DNA of 15,106 bases from Deltaproteobacteria bacterium (GCA_020348625.1 CP070752.1:1835866-1850971); one strand, 5' to 3'; counted from the stretch's first letter, positions 1-7,513 are shown. A program made the numbers and translations. The notes: a model not told the origin generated them from the letters alone.

Positions 1-1043
1 AGGTGAAGTCTGAAGGAAGGTTCAAGGAGATACACCATGGAATAACCATTATCGCTACTGGTGCTGAGGAATACAAACCCACCGAATACCTTTACGGGGA
101 AGATGATAGGGTAATGACCCTGCTGGAGTTGGAGGAGAGAATCGCTAAAGCAGAAGAAAAGGTAACTAACGCGGAAACTCTGGTGATGATCCAATGTGTG
201 GGCTGCAGAAATGAAGGCAGGAATTACTGCAGCCGGGTATGTTGCGATCAGGCCATAAAGAATGCCCTGAACCTGAAAGAGATAAACCCCGAGGTGGATA
301 TCTACATCCTCTTTCGGGATATGAGAACGTATGGGTTCAAAGAGGACTATTACCGGGAAGCGGCGGATAAAGATGTTAAGTTCATCCGCTATGAGCCGGA
401 GGATAAACCTCAGGTAGAAGCTGTTGAGGAAGAGGGTAAACCTGCATTAAGGGTTACCGTGAGCGATCCCATCTTAGGCCAGAAGCTTGCTATGGATGCC
501 GATTTACTTGCTTTGGCTGCCGCTGTTATTCCCTCGGCAACAAGGAGTGAAATATCCAAATTATTCAAGGTACCTTTGAACCCGGACGGTTTCTTCCAAG
601 AGGCCCATGTAAAATTGAGACCCGTTGACTTTGCCGCAGATGGTGTTTTCCTCTGCGGGATGGCTCACTATCCAAAGCATATATCGGAAACGATTAGCCA
701 AGCTTACGGTGCTGCCGGCCGGGCTGTAACGGTTCTTACCAAGGATGCGGTCATAGCCTCTGGCGCAATCTGCGAGGTGAACGAAAGTGATTGCGTATCG
801 TGCGGGGCATGTATTTCCGTTTGTAAATATGGTGCTATAGAGTTTGTTGAAACACCACAAGGCAAGAAGGCCAGGGTTAATCCTATTCTCTGCAAGGGAG
901 ATGGTCTTTGTAACGCAAAGTGTCCAACTGGGGCTATTTCTCTAAAGCACTATACCGATGAAGAGGTCTTTCGCCAAATTGACGCGGAGGTCCCAGAGGA
1001 AGAGATCATACAACAAATGGATGTGGCGGTTGGGGATGTGTAA
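1..1043 (+). CDS. HdrA/BamE-like FAD and iron-sulfur electron-transfer subunit, C-terminal part (truncated by window start)
   Basis: This is the C-terminal third to half of a heterodisulfide reductase subunit A-like flavoprotein, the hub of soluble electron bifurcation or confurcation complexes. The frame is open to the window edge. The GTG at base 3 is probably an internal codon, because HdrA proteins are much longer than the 346 residues seen. Residue numbers count from that GTG. The HdrA signature QCVGCR...YCSRVCC lies near residues 64-81. A C-terminal ferredoxin domain has C264/C267/C270/C274, a complete 4Fe-4S set. A second set reads C297, D300, C303, C307-P, with aspartate where a cysteine is usual. 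The FAD-closing motif DGVFLCGMAHYPK is near residue 211. Next on the strand come MvhD-, NuoE-, NuoF- and NuoG-like genes, the order of bamE-I in class II benzoyl-CoA reductase. Family assignment is firm; the specific BamE label is inferred from context. Confidence 0.88.
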   Translation, partial: VKSEGRFKEIHHGITIIATGAEEYKPTEYLYGEDDRVMTLLELEERIAKAEEKVTNAETLVMIQCVGCRNEGRNYCSRVCCDQAIKNALNLKEINPEVDIYILFRDMRTYGFKEDYYREAADKDVKFIRYEPEDKPQVEAVEEEGKPALRVTVSDPILGQKLAMDADLLALAAAVIPSATRSEISKLFKVPLNPDGFFQEAHVKLRPVDFAADGVFLCGMAHYPKHISETISQAYGAAGRAVTVLTKDAVIASGAICEVNESDCVSCGACISVCKYGAIEFVETPQGKKARVNPILCKGDGLCNAKCPTGAISLKHYTDEEVFRQIDAEVPEEEIIQQMDVAVGDV

Positions 1044-1203
1044 GAACATCCATCCGGAAAAAACTAATTTCTGGATAGAGCTTTCACCGGTCAGCAATCA
1101 GAGAAAAACCGCCTTCAATGGCTTTCGCTGACGGCTGAATGCTGATAGCGCAAATGCAAGAACGGTAGTTTATGGATGAGCATGAACGAGGAGTGAGCTA
1201 AGA
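1044..1203. other. Intergenic spacer with degenerate short repeats
   Basis: This 160-bp gap separates the HdrA-like and MvhD-like genes, and no frame of note crosses it. It holds an imperfect hairpin (atccgg...ctggat, about 1050-1075). It also holds related GCTGA-type words around 1129-1149 (ctgacggctgaatgctgatagc), which look like eroded short intergenic repeats. A GAGGAG ribosome binding sequence at 1188-1193 precedes the next ATG. Whether a promoter lies here cannot be decided by eye. Confidence 0.3.
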
Positions 1204-1971
1204 ATGGCTGCACGGCATGAGTTTGAACCGAGGATCTTAGGATTTCTATGCAATTGGTGTTGTTACGCAGGGGCGGACCTTGCTGGAGTTTCCCGATATC
1301 AATATCCCCCCAACATAAGGGTCATAAGGCTGATGTGCTCCGGAAGAGTCGACCCGGCATTTATACTCCGAGCCTTCTCAAATGGAACAGACGGGGTGTT
1401 TATCGGTGGTTGCTGGCCTGGCGAATGCCACTATATTACCGAAGGAAATTACGAAGCATTAAGCGTGATCCATATATGTAGAAAACTACTGGAACTGATA
1501 GGGGTGAACCCAGAAAGGTTAAGGCTTGAATGGGTATCCGCTTCCGAAGGAATCCGTTTCGCAGAAGTTATCACTGACTTTACCGGGAAGCTGAAGGAGT
1601 TAGGACCTCTTGGTACAGGCAAAGGGATAGACCAAAACGGGTTAAAGTTCAAACTTGAAGCGGTTAAGAATCTACTCCCATACATCAAGCTGGTGGAAAG
1701 GGAAAGACTGAGAGTGCGCTTTGAGACAGAACAAGAGTATGAGGAATTTTTCTCCAGTGATGAGGTGAACAGGTTATTTCATGAATTAATTGTTGATAAA
1801 TTGACAATGAGCCAGATTATGGTGCTCTTGCGGGAAAGACCGCTTTCGACTGGAGAAATCTCCGAGATTTTAGACCTAAACCCGTCTGAAGTATCAAGAC
1901 ACCTTACGAGTTCAGCACGGCAAGGATTAGTCAGGTTCGATGAAAGCCTGAAGCGCTTTGCCCCCGCGTAA
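1204..1971 (+). CDS. MvhD/BamF-like iron-sulfur subunit with C-terminal winged-helix domain
   Basis: This is an MvhD/FrhD-type [2Fe-2S] protein (hydrogenase iron-sulfur subunit family), which relays electrons between HdrA and an electron-donating module. Residues 11-140 form the family domain, with cysteines C16, C19, C20 (FLCNWCCYAGADLAG), C45 (RLMCSGRVDP), C70 and C75 (GGCWPGECHY). Residues about 195-255 do not belong to MvhD. They read like a winged helix-turn-helix of ArsR type (LSTGEISEILDLNPSEVSRHL, then GLVRF). At 255 residues it is longer than a bare MvhD of about 140. The ATG is supported by GAGGAG ten bases upstream. Position between HdrA-like and NuoE-like genes corresponds to bamF in the bam operon. 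No selenocysteine (in-frame TGA) is seen; the key positions are Cys. The HTH could bind DNA or only mediate protein contacts. Confidence 0.85.
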   Translation: MAARHEFEPRILGFLCNWCCYAGADLAGVSRYQYPPNIRVIRLMCSGRVDPAFILRAFSNGTDGVFIGGCWPGECHYITEGNYEALSVIHICRKLLELIGVNPERLRLEWVSASEGIRFAEVITDFTGKLKELGPLGTGKGIDQNGLKFKLEAVKNLLPYIKLVERERLRVRFETEQEYEEFFSSDEVNRLFHELIVDKLTMSQIMVLLRERPLSTGEISEILDLNPSEVSRHLTSSARQGLVRFDESLKRFAPA

Positions 1972-1994
1972 CGTTAAAGAGCAGGCACAGGACT

Positions 1995-2477
1995 ATGGCG
2001 AAGAAGAAGGTTAGCACAGCGGCTACGGGTAGTAGCAAAATCGATAAGATTATAGCTAAATATCAGGGTGATGCCGGTTCACTAATTCAGGTATTGCTGG
2101 AGATTCAGAGGGAAAATCGCTGGCTTTCTAAGGAGGCATTGGAGAAGGTCAGTAAGCAATTGAAGGTGCCTTTAAACCGGATACAGCATATCGTGACCTT
2201 TTATAAAGCCTTCAGTTTAGTTCCCAGAGGACGTCACGAGGTTCACGTGTGTACGGGCACTGCCTGTCACGTTCGTGGTGCGCCACGTCTCCTCGACTCG
2301 GTTCAAGACCTGATTGGAATCAGACCTGGTGAAACGGACATGGATTTAAAGTTCAGCCTGGAGACTGTTAACTGCCTCGGCTGCTGCGCTTTAGGACCGG
2401 TAATAGTAATCGATGGCGAATATCATGGCAAGATGGCACCGGCCAAATCAGAAGAAGTTTTGAAAAACTATGAATAA
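1995..2477 (+). CDS. NuoE/BamG-like [2Fe-2S] subunit (24-kDa NADH dehydrogenase family)
   Basis: This is a thioredoxin-fold [2Fe-2S] protein of the NuoE/HndA/HydC family, 160 residues, the usual length. The four ligands are visible as C86 and C91 (VCTGTACHVRGA) and C127 and C131 (NCLGCCALGP). The N-terminal helical region contains the family pattern of helix-plus-IVTFYKAFSLVPRG near residues 60-80. In complex I-like and electron-bifurcating modules this subunit pairs with NuoF and passes electrons from NADH/FMN. It starts 23 bases after the MvhD-like gene and ends 9 bases before the NuoF-like gene, so it is clearly in one transcription unit. The ribosome binding site upstream of the ATG is weak, suggesting coupled translation. 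By position it corresponds to bamG; it could equally serve another HdrA-linked NADH module. Confidence 0.92.
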   Translation: MAKKKVSTAATGSSKIDKIIAKYQGDAGSLIQVLLEIQRENRWLSKEALEKVSKQLKVPLNRIQHIVTFYKAFSLVPRGRHEVHVCTGTACHVRGAPRLLDSVQDLIGIRPGETDMDLKFSLETVNCLGCCALGPVIVIDGEYHGKMAPAKSEEVLKNYE

Positions 2478-2486
2478 GGGAAGATT

Positions 2487-4424
2487 GTGCCAAGGATAGA
2501 ATCACCTGCCGAATTGGAAGCATTCAGGAAGGACATCATATCAAAAAGGGATCCGGATAAGCCTTGCATCGCCGTATGCACTGGAACGGGTTGCCTTGCT
2601 CTGGGCGCAGCAAATGTCGTTACCGCCCTGAAAGAAGAGATCAAAAAACAGGGACTGGAAACTAAAGTGGATGTCCGGGAAACAGGCTGCCCCGGATTCT
2701 GTGAAAGAGGCCCCTTACTTGTAATCTATCCCGAGGAGATATGTTATCTTCAGGTGCAACCGGGCGATGCGGAAGAGATCGTCTCTCAGACAGTAGTTGC
2801 CAAGAAGGTCATCGATCGGTTGCTTTATGTGGCTCCCATGGCTGACAAAGCCAAGAAGATAGTCCACGAATCTGAGATACCATTCTATAAAAACCAGATG
2901 CGGAACCTTATCGGCAATAATATTAAGCTCGATCCTAAGAGCATTGATGACTATCTCGCAGTGGGTGGCTATTCTGCTTTGGCTAAAGCCCTTTGTGAGG
3001 AGAGCCCGGAGCAAGTAGTGGAGCTGGTAAAGAATTCCAACCTGAGAGGGAGGGGAGGCGCCGGTTTTCCTGCAGGGTTAAAGTGGGAATTTGCTCGCAA
3101 GAGCCGTGATAAGACGAAGTATGTAATCGTCAACGCCGATGAGGGAGACCCGGGCGCGTTTATGGATAGGGCTTTGCTCGAGGGGAATCCCCACGCAGTC
3201 ATTGAAGGGTTGACCATCGGAGCCTATGCCATCGGTTCTCATGAAGGTTATATCTATGTTCGTCAAGAATACCCTTTAGCCGTAGAGAATGCGAGTATTG
3301 CTATCAGACAGGCTGAGGAGTATGGATTTCTCGGGGAAAATATCCTTGGCTCGGGTTTCGATTTTACTATCAAGGTGCATCAGGGAGCCGGCGCCTTTGT
3401 TTGCGGTGAGGAAACGGCTCTCCTTATGTCTCTGGAGGGCAAGCCCGGCGAGCCCAGACCGAGGCCGCCCTATCCGGCCGTGAAAGGGCTCTGGGGCAAG
3501 CCAACAAATATTAATAATGTGGAGACATGGGCCAATATCCCCTTGATTATTACCAACGGGGCTGATTTCCTTACCTCAATCGGCACTGAGGGAAGCAAAG
3601 GCACCAAGATATTTTCATTGGTTGGCAAGGTAAACAACACCGGCCTCGTTGAGGTACCCATGGGCATAACCTTGAAAGATATTATCTATAAGGTTGGCGG
3701 TGGCATCCCCGGAGGTAAGAAGTTCAAGGCAGTGCAGACAGGTGGTCCATCAGGAGGATGCATCCCTGAAGAACACTTGGACATAAAAGTCGACTTTGAC
3801 GAACTGGCCAAAGTTGGCGCAATTATGGGTTCAGGTGGGATGATCGTCATGGATGAAGATACCTGTATGGTTGATGTTGCCAGGTACTTCCTTGACTTCC
3901 TCAGTGATGAATCGTGTGGCAAATGCTCCCCATGCCGTGAAGGCATCAGGCAGATGCTTAAGATTCTCACTAATATTACTGAAGGCAAGGGCAGAGAGGG
4001 CGACATCGAGCTTTTGGAGGAAATATCCGTGTCAACAGGAGATGCCTCGCTCTGTGCTTTAGGGAGGACTGCTCCCAACCCGGTCTTAAGCACGATACGC
4101 TATTTCAGGGATGAGTATGAGGCACACATCAAGGAGAAGATTTGCCCAGCCTATGTCTGCAAGGAGCTCATCTCCTACTATATTGACCCGGATAAGTGCA
4201 AGGCATGCATGATTTGCCTCAGGAAATGCCCCGCAGAGGCGATTGTAGGAGGCAAAAACCAGATCCATGTAATTGACCAAGAGAAATGCACCAAGTGCGG
4301 AACGTGCTTCGAGGTTTGTCCCGATCGCTTTGGCGCGGTAACAAGGCTCTCTGGCGAGCCTGTTCCACCTCCCATCCCTGAAGAAAAAAGAATTATAGCC
4401 AAAAAGAGCAAAAAAGATGAGTGA
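2487..4424 (+). CDS. NuoF/BamH-like NADH- and FMN-binding subunit with C-terminal 2x[4Fe-4S] ferredoxin
   Basis: This is the NADH-oxidising (or NAD-reducing) subunit of the module, 645 residues. The domain order matches HydB/HndC/BamH. An N-terminal thioredoxin-like [2Fe-2S] domain has C31, C36, C68 and C72. The FMN/NADH core has the glycine-rich loop RGRGGAGFPAGLKW (187-200) and NADEGDPGAF (216-225). The NuoF 4Fe-4S site has C477, C480, C483 and C523 (ESCGKCSPCREG; SLCALG). A tail ferredoxin has C571/C574/C577/C581 and C601/C604/C607/C611. All expected ligands are present. GTG is the start, with AAGGGAAG just upstream, nine bases after the NuoE-like stop. The 3' end overlaps the next gene by 8 bases. 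The two tail ferredoxin clusters suggest delivery to ferredoxin, HdrA or the tungsten enzyme rather than to quinone; no membrane subunits are present. Confidence 0.94.
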   Translation: MPRIESPAELEAFRKDIISKRDPDKPCIAVCTGTGCLALGAANVVTALKEEIKKQGLETKVDVRETGCPGFCERGPLLVIYPEEICYLQVQPGDAEEIVSQTVVAKKVIDRLLYVAPMADKAKKIVHESEIPFYKNQMRNLIGNNIKLDPKSIDDYLAVGGYSALAKALCEESPEQVVELVKNSNLRGRGGAGFPAGLKWEFARKSRDKTKYVIVNADEGDPGAFMDRALLEGNPHAVIEGLTIGAYAIGSHEGYIYVRQEYPLAVENASIAIRQAEEYGFLGENILGSGFDFTIKVHQGAGAFVCGEETALLMSLEGKPGEPRPRPPYPAVKGLWGKPTNINNVETWANIPLIITNGADFLTSIGTEGSKGTKIFSLVGKVNNTGLVEVPMGITLKDIIYKVGGGIPGGKKFKAVQTGGPSGGCIPEEHLDIKVDFDELAKVGAIMGSGGMIVMDEDTCMVDVARYFLDFLSDESCGKCSPCREGIRQMLKILTNITEGKGREGDIELLEEISVSTGDASLCALGRTAPNPVLSTIRYFRDEYEAHIKEKICPAYVCKELISYYIDPDKCKACMICLRKCPAEAIVGGKNQIHVIDQEKCTKCGTCFEVCPDRFGAVTRLSGEPVPPPIPEEKRIIAKKSKKDE

Positions 4425-5031
4425 GATCCTTTTACAGATTGACGGAATAGAAGTAAAAGCAAAAGAAGGGATGACCATTTTGGAAGCAGCACAAAGCGCA
4501 GGGATATTTATTCCCACACTTTGTCACCACGAGAAATTACAACCATATGGGGCGTGCCGAATTTGCACCGTAGAAGCAGAAGCTGGCGGCAGGACAAATC
4601 TCGTTGCTGCCTGCGTCTCCCCGGTACAGCCAAATTTGATAGTCAGAACCAGGTCTGAGAAAGTAGATAAAACTCGCAAGATTCTCTTGGAGCAGTTTCT
4701 GGCTCATGCTCCGGATGCCCCGGCATTGCAGGATCTGGCCCAGGAGTATAAAGCAGACAAAGACCGTTTTGAAAAAGAGTCCTCATTCTGCATTCTTTGT
4801 GGTCTTTGTGTAAGATATTGTGCCGAGGTCAAGAAGAAAAACGCTGTTGGTTTTGTGGACAGAGGAGCAAGGCGGGAGATAAGTTTCATTCCGGAGACAA
4901 CCTCTAAGGAATGCTGGAAATGCAAGGAATGCTTTCCGCTCTGTCCTACATCGTATCTGCAGGCAGCTTACCATTTAACCGAAGCGCTCGCGTTTCCCTC
5001 ACTCTCTCTAAAACCCGCGTCACAGGGATAG
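4417..5031 (+). CDS. NuoG N-terminus/BamI-like iron-sulfur protein
   Basis: This 204-residue protein resembles the N-terminal iron-sulfur part of NuoG/HoxU without the molybdopterin-like domain. A plant-type [2Fe-2S] ferredoxin domain has C36, C47, C50 and C66. Two 4Fe-4S motifs follow: C125/C128/C131/C135 and C166/C169/C172/C176-P. The His-Cys3 cluster found between these regions in true NuoG is missing. The stretch reads AHAPDAPALQDLAQEY (about 96-111), keeping the His and the LQDLA but no cysteines. The ATG overlaps the NuoF-like gene by 8 bases, so translation is coupled. The last 15 or so residues (AFPSLSLKPASQG) look low in information and run into a stretch that may be foreign (see 5032-5225). 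It likely completes a NuoEFG-like NADH module attached to HdrA/MvhD. Confidence 0.88.
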   Translation: MSEILLQIDGIEVKAKEGMTILEAAQSAGIFIPTLCHHEKLQPYGACRICTVEAEAGGRTNLVAACVSPVQPNLIVRTRSEKVDKTRKILLEQFLAHAPDAPALQDLAQEYKADKDRFEKESSFCILCGLCVRYCAEVKKKNAVGFVDRGARREISFIPETTSKECWKCKECFPLCPTSYLQAAYHLTEALAFPSLSLKPASQG

Positions 5032-5225
5032 GCAACGATTAGCACTCTTCCACGACGGAATCAAAATACTGGCTTGTCTGTTCCGTTAGCATGTCACGAC
5101 ACTGGCCAAAGCGGTTCCCCGTCACGGGCATGCTTGGCATTCTCATCCCGTTCAGGCAGTAGCCTTTGGCGAAGACGAAACAAATTCCCGCGGAAAACTC
5201 CCTATCGATATAGCGGAGGTATTAG
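5032..5225. other. Intergenic region with an antisense open frame; possible repeat or gene remnant
   Basis: This 194-bp gap separates the NuoG-like and AOR-like genes. On the minus strand a frame with protein-like codon choice is open for about 60 codons (5221 down to a TAA at 5039-5041), with no early start codon. It includes GYCLNGMRMPSMPVTGNRFG and QCRDMLTEQTSQYFDSVVEEC. I do not recognise it. It would run through the ribosome binding site of the AOR gene, so it cannot be an intact gene with its own start here. It may be a remnant or one copy of a dispersed repeat that also rewrote the 3' end of the NuoG-like gene. GGAGGT at 5215-5220 serves the next gene. No clear promoter or terminator is seen. 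Confidence 0.3.
5215..5220 (+). promoter_or_regulatory. Ribosome binding site fixing the GTG start of the AOR gene
   Basis: A perfect GGAGGT lies five bases before the GTG at 5226. This supports GTG at 5226 over the in-frame ATG at 5244, which lacks a site at good spacing. The N-terminal residues encoded from the GTG (HSGKLMRVDL) also match the usual AOR-family opening. Confidence 0.75.
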
Positions 5226-7115
5226 GTGCATTCCGGGAAATTAATGAGGGTTGATCTCAGCAATGCGAAAATAGACCACGCCCCTATATCGAAGGGGGTT
5301 CTCCATGGCTATTTAGGAGGTAGAGGCCTGAACATGAGGCTTCTGTTCCCTTATTTGTCCAAACCAGGCGATCCCTTTGATCCAGCAAGTCCTATTGTCA
5401 TGAGCCCGGGGCTTTTGTGCGGGATACCGAGTCTCGGATCCAGAATGAATATCAGTGCACGGTCACCCGAGTCGGGATATCTGGGAGACTCGAATATGGG
5501 CGGAGAACTGGGCGCTGAATTTAAAGCGAGTGGTATTGACTCTCTGTTTATTGTGGGCCGGAGCCACACCCCTGCATATCTTTGGATTCACGATGGTGAG
5601 GTTGAAATCCGCGATGCCACCCACCTGTGGGGCAAGGATACGGTTGAAACTCAAAGAGCGATCCGGAAAGAGCTGCACGATGATCGTGTGCAGATTGGCT
5701 GTATCGGGCAGGCTGGTGAGAATAGGGTTCGGTTTGCAGGTATACGAACGGGCCTAAAAAGCAGCGCTGGCCGCACCGGCATGGGAGCGGCAATGGGGGC
5801 AAAACGGCTTAAGGCATTGGCCGTTCGAGGCACCCAAGACATTCCATTAAAAGACCCTGCGGGGTATTTTGAAACCTACCAAAAGGTCTATTCAAACCTT
5901 TTGCAGCGACGGTGGATTAAGGCCTTGGGACGTTGGGGGACACCACTCCTCATGCAGTATTCCAACGACCTCGGTTTCTTGCGGGTACGGAACAACCAGC
6001 TGACGACATTCGGCGTGCAGGGCAAGGCATTAGAGGCACAGCATCTGGACCAGTACTCCAACGGGATGGTATCCTGCGCCGGATGTCCGGCCCACTGCCG
6101 ACACCGTTACAAAATCCTAACCGGGCCTCACGCCGGAACAATGGGAGAGGGGCCTGAGTATGCATCCATTGGCTCCATGGGTTCTACGCTCGGCAATGGG
6201 GATTTAGAAAGCGCTATCTATGCTACAGAGCTGTGTAACCGATATGGAATTGATACCATTTCAGCCGGCTCCTATATCGCCTGGGCCATGGAGCTCTATC
6301 AGCGGGGAATTATCGATGACTCCGCAGTCGGATATCCACTCCGCTGGGGGGACCAGAAAGCCATCATAAAACTGATCCATCAAATTGCCCGCCGGGAGGG
6401 TTTTGGGGATGTTCTTGCAGAAGGGGTGCGTTCCTCCGAGGTATTCGGCAACGAGGGAAACAGGTTCCTCTTGCAAATCAAAAACCTCCCCATTGAAATG
6501 ACGGACGAGCGTGCGCCCAAGAGCTTTGCCTTGGGCATGGCGACGGGCACCCGTGGGGCATGCCATATGAGAAGTCGACCGTCTCTTGATGTAATCGGCC
6601 TTCCTGAAACCCTTTTAGAAAACCTCTATGGCGGGGAGGTGTCATCGTCATATTTGGATTATGGCGGAAAGGGGCGCATGGTATGGTGGCACGAACGACT
6701 TAACGCGCTCTGTGATGCCCTTGGCGTATGCCGATTTCTTTCGGTTTTCAGCAGCCCCCATGCGCCCCAGGCACAGCAGTTTTCAGAGCTTATATATCGG
6801 GCCTTTGGAGAGAATTACTCCTCTCAGGACCTCTGGGATGTCGGCGAGAGGATCTGTACCCTAGAACGTCTAATCCTCATCGGAAATGGCCTCGGGAAAC
6901 ACGATGATACCTTGCCGTCCCGGTATTTCGATGAACCCGTTCAGGAGGGGCCGGCTAAAGGTGAATTTATCGATCGTATACAATTCACTCAAATCCTGGA
7001 TGAGTATTACGACTTACATGGGTGGGACAAGCTTGGTGTCCCTAGAGAGGCCACGTTAAAGTACCTGGGGCTCAAAGGCATTACCTCAATCAACCCAACA
7101 TATGATGAAGATTAA
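5226..7115 (+). CDS. Tungsten-type aldehyde:ferredoxin oxidoreductase family protein (AOR/BamB family)
   Basis: This 629-residue protein belongs to the AOR family, whose members carry a bis-pyranopterin tungsten cofactor and one [4Fe-4S] cluster, and oxidise aldehydes or (BamB) reduce benzoyl-CoA. It opens with the typical GK-MRVDL and the YLGGRGLN motif near residue 30. The pterin-binding segment GRTGMGAAMGAKRLKALAVRG spans 182-202. The cluster ligands are C284, C287, C291 (CAGCPAHC) and C502 (DALGVC). GEGPEY lies at 307-312, and the conserved LCNRYGIDTISAG pattern is at 336-348. Where many relatives have a Cys in GSNCG, this protein reads GSTLG (L322). Its reading frame overlaps that of the following ferredoxin by 14 bases, making an enzyme-ferredoxin pair. 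Context after bamE-I-like genes suggests BamB, but the exact substrate is not settled by sequence; an aldehyde or carboxylate enzyme is the main alternative. Confidence 0.9.
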   Translation: MHSGKLMRVDLSNAKIDHAPISKGVLHGYLGGRGLNMRLLFPYLSKPGDPFDPASPIVMSPGLLCGIPSLGSRMNISARSPESGYLGDSNMGGELGAEFKASGIDSLFIVGRSHTPAYLWIHDGEVEIRDATHLWGKDTVETQRAIRKELHDDRVQIGCIGQAGENRVRFAGIRTGLKSSAGRTGMGAAMGAKRLKALAVRGTQDIPLKDPAGYFETYQKVYSNLLQRRWIKALGRWGTPLLMQYSNDLGFLRVRNNQLTTFGVQGKALEAQHLDQYSNGMVSCAGCPAHCRHRYKILTGPHAGTMGEGPEYASIGSMGSTLGNGDLESAIYATELCNRYGIDTISAGSYIAWAMELYQRGIIDDSAVGYPLRWGDQKAIIKLIHQIARREGFGDVLAEGVRSSEVFGNEGNRFLLQIKNLPIEMTDERAPKSFALGMATGTRGACHMRSRPSLDVIGLPETLLENLYGGEVSSSYLDYGGKGRMVWWHERLNALCDALGVCRFLSVFSSPHAPQAQQFSELIYRAFGENYSSQDLWDVGERICTLERLILIGNGLGKHDDTLPSRYFDEPVQEGPAKGEFIDRIQFTQILDEYYDLHGWDKLGVPREATLKYLGLKGITSINPTYDED

Positions 7116-7476
7116 AACACATGCTGAAAAGTGCAGCGGCTGTCACCTTTGTGAGATGGCCTGCTCCATACACCACCTGGGTGTGGTTAACATCAACCGT
7201 TCTGCTATGCGCATACGAAAAGACGACCTCGAAACCGGTGCCTGCGACCCGGTAGTATGTCGCCAGTGTGAAAACATGCCCTGTATGGGGAAAAACAATC
7301 GAAACTCAGCAGAATATCGAGTGCGATTTGTTTGGGATAAGGCATTATCCGATGCGTGTCCCTTTAAGGCACTCTTTCAATGGGGAAATGAGGTCTATCA
7401 TTGTGATCTCTGCGAAGGCGAACCCCAGTGTGTAAGGGTATGCAGCACAGGGGCTATCGAGATCGAATACGATTGA
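7102..7476 (+). CDS. Ferredoxin-like electron-transfer subunit of the AOR enzyme (BamC/AOR small-subunit type)
   Basis: This 124-residue polyferredoxin is of the HycB/DMSO-reductase FeS-subunit type. Ligand groups are C11/C14/C17/C21, C53/C56/C61, C86 (ACP) and C101/C104/C110/C114, enough for three [4Fe-4S] clusters, plus an extra C48. Compared with the common four-motif layout, the third motif keeps only its last Cys: the stretch FVWDKALSDACPFKAL has lost the upstream CxxCxxC. The gene starts inside the AOR frame (ATG at 7102, another at 7105) and so is translationally coupled to it. It should carry electrons between the tungsten enzyme and either ferredoxin or the HdrA/NuoF-type module upstream. 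It ends 37 bp before the convergent dctM. BamC is the analogous subunit in class II benzoyl-CoA reductase. Confidence 0.85.
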   Translation: MMKIKTHAEKCSGCHLCEMACSIHHLGVVNINRSAMRIRKDDLETGACDPVVCRQCENMPCMGKNNRNSAEYRVRFVWDKALSDACPFKALFQWGNEVYHCDLCEGEPQCVRVCSTGAIEIEYD

Positions 7477-7513
7477 ACAAAGGGATGTGGCGATAAGGCT
7501 GGTAACTCTTGCC

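Noticed and set aside
3686..4093. Minus-strand 135-residue frame inside the NuoF-like gene, and similar frames elsewhere
   Set aside because: These are antisense shadows of strongly supported genes, without domains or ribosome binding sites.
1995..5031. Respiratory complex I or a true [FeFe]-hydrogenase operon
   Set aside because: Only NuoE, NuoF and the NuoG N-terminus are present, no membrane subunits and no H-cluster motifs; the HdrA/MvhD neighbours point to a soluble electron-transfer module.
5032..5243. Read-through of the NuoG-like gene's TAG (pyrrolysine or recoding)
   Set aside because: The frame after TAG stays open about 70 codons, but its translation is rich in Arg/Ser with no recognisable domain, and the protein is already of family length.
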